From: a virus
IMG/VR virus record: IMGVR_UViG_3300010885_044726
Location: 1 to 22,721 of that record
DNA: 22,721 nucleotides
Reading direction: 5' to 3' (one strand)
The notes below the pieces were generated by a model that was not told the DNA's origin, searched no databases, and was given only the letters and a program-made list of their open reading frames with translations. Every line of letters starts with the position of its first letter. Positions within the stretch are counted from its first letter, which is position 1. The position numbers were made by a program, and so were the translations under genes. Below, piece after piece: positions 20,602-22,721 of the stretch.

Positions 20602-22702
20602 CAACATATTTAGTAGCTCTTTCACGGAAATCTGCAATAGGATCACTACCTCCAATCATTACAGGAGTTTGTTTACCTCCTGTTGAAACAACAGCCTGTA
20701 CTACACTAGAACTACCTTGAATTGTAGAGTTAGCAATAATTTGTACGCCTTGTGCAAATACAACTGAAAGTTGTTCAAGTTTCTGATTCATTTCTCTAAA
20801 TGCCAGATCAAAAGGTCCACCATTTTTCGCCATAACAACGTCATCAGATGAAGATGGAACAATTCCTTTATTTTTATTTATTATACCGTCTTCATTTTTT
20901 TGCGGGTTATACCGATTTGTAGTACTTTTTTGTTCTGCTAGGGCTGGATTTGGTTGTGTTGGTTGGGGTTCTGGTTTTTTAGTATCTTTATCTAATTCTT
21001 TAGATAAGTCTTCTTTTTCTCCAGTCGCCCAATCCCAAATCTTTTTACCCCAACTTAAAGGATTTAACATATCAAGAACATCTTTAAAGAAACTGAATAT
21101 CGAAGTAACAGTATCCGCCATTTTAGAAGGTATATCTTTTATGAAATTTTTTATTTTAGAAACAGCAGAATTAGGATCTGCTGCTTTTCTATCTAAAAAC
21201 ATATTTAATACATCAAGACCGATAGATATTGCAGTTCCGATACCAGGGAAAAACGAAGCAATACCAGAACCTATACTAACAAGTCCTCCTATTAAGTCAC
21301 CGCCTTTTATACGATCATATGCATCTTTAAAAGAAATAAGCCCTCCAATAAAAGGAATTTTTTTTGCGATATTTTTAAACATTGTACCAAGAAGTTTAAA
21401 AATAGATCCTCCACTTAATTTTGCAATAGAACCTATTACTTTACCTATTCCTCCCCCTGCACCAAACCCCATATTAGAGAAGAATTTCATTATAGCTTTT
21501 GGAATTATACTCAATGATGAAAAAACATTTCCTATTTTTGATAATATACCTGTTCCCATAGAAGATGCTCTTGATATAAATTTAGTAGCAAGTTTTAAAG
21601 GTGCTACTATCTTAGACATTAGTTTATCACCTATTTCAGAAAATAGTTTTCCTAATGTAGTTGGTATAAAATCTATTACAGGTTTAATAAATTTCAGTAA
21701 TTTACTAAATCCACCAAAAGAAAATTTATTTAATACACCGACAAATACATTTTTAACACCATAGTATATTCCTTTTGTTAAAAGAACCGCAATTCCTTCA
21801 TTCTCTTTTCCTAGAATTTCTTTTAAACCAAAAAAGTTAAATGTCTGTTTTAAGAAATATTTAGGAAGTTCAAAAAATAAAACTTTTAATCCTTCGATAC
21901 TATAATCTATAATCTTTTTTAAGAAAGGTTTTAACATTTCTACAAACCTATCCGTTAAATCTCCCATAATGGCTTTTATATTTTTTCCTATGGGAGTATC
22001 TAAGAAACTTGAAAGCATTCCAATTCCTGCAACAAGTGCAATTGTTCCAAGAATACCTTTTAATATCTTTCCTATAAATGAACCTTCCTCTTTATCTTTG
22101 GGCTGTGGTCGGTTTATTGTAGTATTTTTGACATTTAATTTACTGAAAATTCTAGACAAAATATCTTCTGCATTTTTACTTATATCAACAAGTCTTACAT
22201 CAACTATTGTAGGAGTTCCAACAGCAGCTTCAGTTCCTAAAGATCCTATACCACCACTTAAAGATTTATTAATATTTTTCAGACTATCTCTAAAAGTTCT
22301 GACTTCTCGTAATGCACCTTTCATTGCAACATCAAAAGCATAAAAACCAGTAATGTTTAGATTATCTCGAAAATTTCTTACGTTTTTCAATGCACCTTCC
22401 ATTGCGATTTTAAAAGCAGAAAAACCAGTAATATCTAAATTATCTCGAAAATTTCTTACGTTTTTCAATGCACCTTCCATTGCACGATTAAATGCATAAA
22501 AATTTGGTAATTTGAAACTTTTAAATTTTTTACCAACATCATTAATATTATCTTTTAATTTTTCGACTAATTTACCATCAATATTAAATGGCGAATTTTT
22601 ATCATCGAATAGCTTGAAAATCTTATCAGCGATATAGTTTTTACCTGCACCGCTTTTTTTTAAGTATTCGTCAAAAACTGCTATTAAATCTGATGGATTC
22701 AT
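20597..22702 (-). CDS. 29: Tail tape measure protein (gp29-like)
   Basis: Likely sets tail length and sits inside the tail tube. It has 701 residues (T4 gp29 590). After a helical N-terminus come three tandem 26-residue repeats (68-145), the first reading AFNRAMEGALKNVRNFRDNL after its two leading residues. A hydrophobic segment (about 214-235, GILGTIALVAGIGMLSSF) and a long Gly/Ile/Phe-rich region (about 450-525) follow, typical of tape measures that can later contact the host membrane. A Pro/Gln-rich linker precedes a polar C-terminus. Its place just before the tube-cap gene supports the call. A perfect late octamer precedes the ATG. At about 1.5 angstroms per residue the helical length would be near 100 nm, similar to T4. 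Confidence 0.75.
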   Translation of the reverse strand: MNPSDLIAVFDEYLKKSGAGKNYIADKIFKLFDDKNSPFNIDGKLVEKLKDNINDVGKKFKSFKLPNFYAFNRAMEGALKNVRNFRDNLDITGFSAFKIAMEGALKNVRNFRDNLNITGFYAFDVAMKGALREVRTFRDSLKNINKSLSGGIGSLGTEAAVGTPTIVDVRLVDISKNAEDILSRIFSKLNVKNTTINRPQPKDKEEGSFIGKILKGILGTIALVAGIGMLSSFLDTPIGKNIKAIMGDLTDRFVEMLKPFLKKIIDYSIEGLKVLFFELPKYFLKQTFNFFGLKEILGKENEGIAVLLTKGIYYGVKNVFVGVLNKFSFGGFSKLLKFIKPVIDFIPTTLGKLFSEIGDKLMSKIVAPLKLATKFISRASSMGTGILSKIGNVFSSLSIIPKAIMKFFSNMGFGAGGGIGKVIGSIAKLSGGSIFKLLGTMFKNIAKKIPFIGGLISFKDAYDRIKGGDLIGGLVSIGSGIASFFPGIGTAISIGLDVLNMFLDRKAADPNSAVSKIKNFIKDIPSKMADTVTSIFSFFKDVLDMLNPLSWGKKIWDWATGEKEDLSKELDKDTKKPEPQPTQPNPALAEQKSTTNRYNPQKNEDGIINKNKGIVPSSSDDVVMAKNGGPFDLAFREMNQKLEQLSVVFAQGVQIIANSTIQGSSSVVQAVVSTGGKQTPVMIGGSDPIADFRERATKYVG
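22268..22501 (-). repeat. Three tandem 78-base repeats in the tape measure gene
   Basis: Copies lie at 22424-22501, 22346-22423 and 22268-22345. The first two are nearly identical over most of their length; the third is more diverged (AMKGALREVRTFRDS against AMEGALKNVRNFRDN). All stay in frame, each encoding 26 residues. Confidence 0.88.
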
Positions 22703-22710
22703 CTTACTTC

Positions 22711-22718
22711 TATTTATA
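22711..22718 (-). promoter_or_regulatory. Perfect T4-late promoter octamer TATAAATA before the tape measure gene
   Basis: On the minus strand the octamer reads TATAAATA, the consensus T4 late box read by the gp55 sigma factor with clamp and gp33. It ends 8 bases before the ATG at 22702. The position of a -35 lies outside the window. Confidence 0.75.
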
Positions 22719-22721
22719 ATA

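Noticed and set aside
21141-21764. A 207-codon open frame on the plus strand opposite the tape measure gene, with similar ones at 21969-22343 and 13789-14103
   Set aside because: Their hydrophobic, Pro/Ile-rich products mirror the codons of the minus-strand genes; they have no promoter or domain, and the minus-strand proteins are clearly the real ones.
1-22721. tRNA genes, CRISPR arrays, insertion sequences or integrase/attachment sites
   Set aside because: Gaps between genes are under about 100 bases and are filled by terminators, promoters and the gene 32 leader; no cloverleaf, repeat-spacer or transposase pattern was seen.

Overview
This window looks like part of the genome of an AT-rich, T4-like contractile-tailed phage that is only distantly related to T4. 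The evidence is a set of T4-type replication genes on the + strand and a contractile-tail baseplate module on the - strand. They meet tail to tail at 13049/13050. Coding density is almost complete: no gene-free stretch exceeds about 100 bases, and no tRNA, insertion sequence, CRISPR array or integrase is visible. The host cannot be named from the sequence.

Plus strand (1-13049): the C-terminal half of the recombination ATPase gp46, a GT-B glycosyltransferase, family B DNA polymerase gp43, three small unknown genes, recombinase UvsX, a small unknown gene, replicative helicase gp41, two overlapping genes in the positions of T4 33 and 59, single-stranded-DNA-binding protein gp32, a Q/P-rich coiled-coil protein, a probable sliding clamp gp45, a pair of small paralogues, and a gene with an acidic tail. 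Three hairpin terminators divide this strand into blocks, and each is followed at once by a promoter. Together these genes would supply a replisome (polymerase, clamp, helicase, probable helicase loader, SSB) and its recombination partners (UvsX, gp46).

Minus strand (22702-13050, read right to left): tape measure, gp48/gp54-like tube cap, LysM-like gp53 wedge protein, gp27-like hub, an unknown protein, a gp5-like OB-fold protein, and a separate beta-structured spike-like protein. This is a baseplate hub and tail-tube initiation module.

The most striking feature is how expression starts. None of the 23 visible gene starts has a Shine-Dalgarno sequence at normal spacing. Most plus-strand transcription-unit starts have a sigma70-like promoter (TTGA-type -35, 16-17 bases, TATAAT-type -10) whose -10 box ends only 5-8 bases before the ATG. 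Several late genes have a T4-late-type octamer (consensus NNTAAATA) at the same distance and no -35. Transcripts would therefore begin at or next to the start codon, so two promoter classes are predicted to give leaderless mRNA. The clear exception is gp32. Its promoter lies 63 bases upstream and its leader would hold a hairpin followed by tandem AAGAAAATT repeats running into the ATG, a layout like the autogenous translational operator of T4 gene 32. Genes inside operons start through tight stop/start junctions such as TAATATG.
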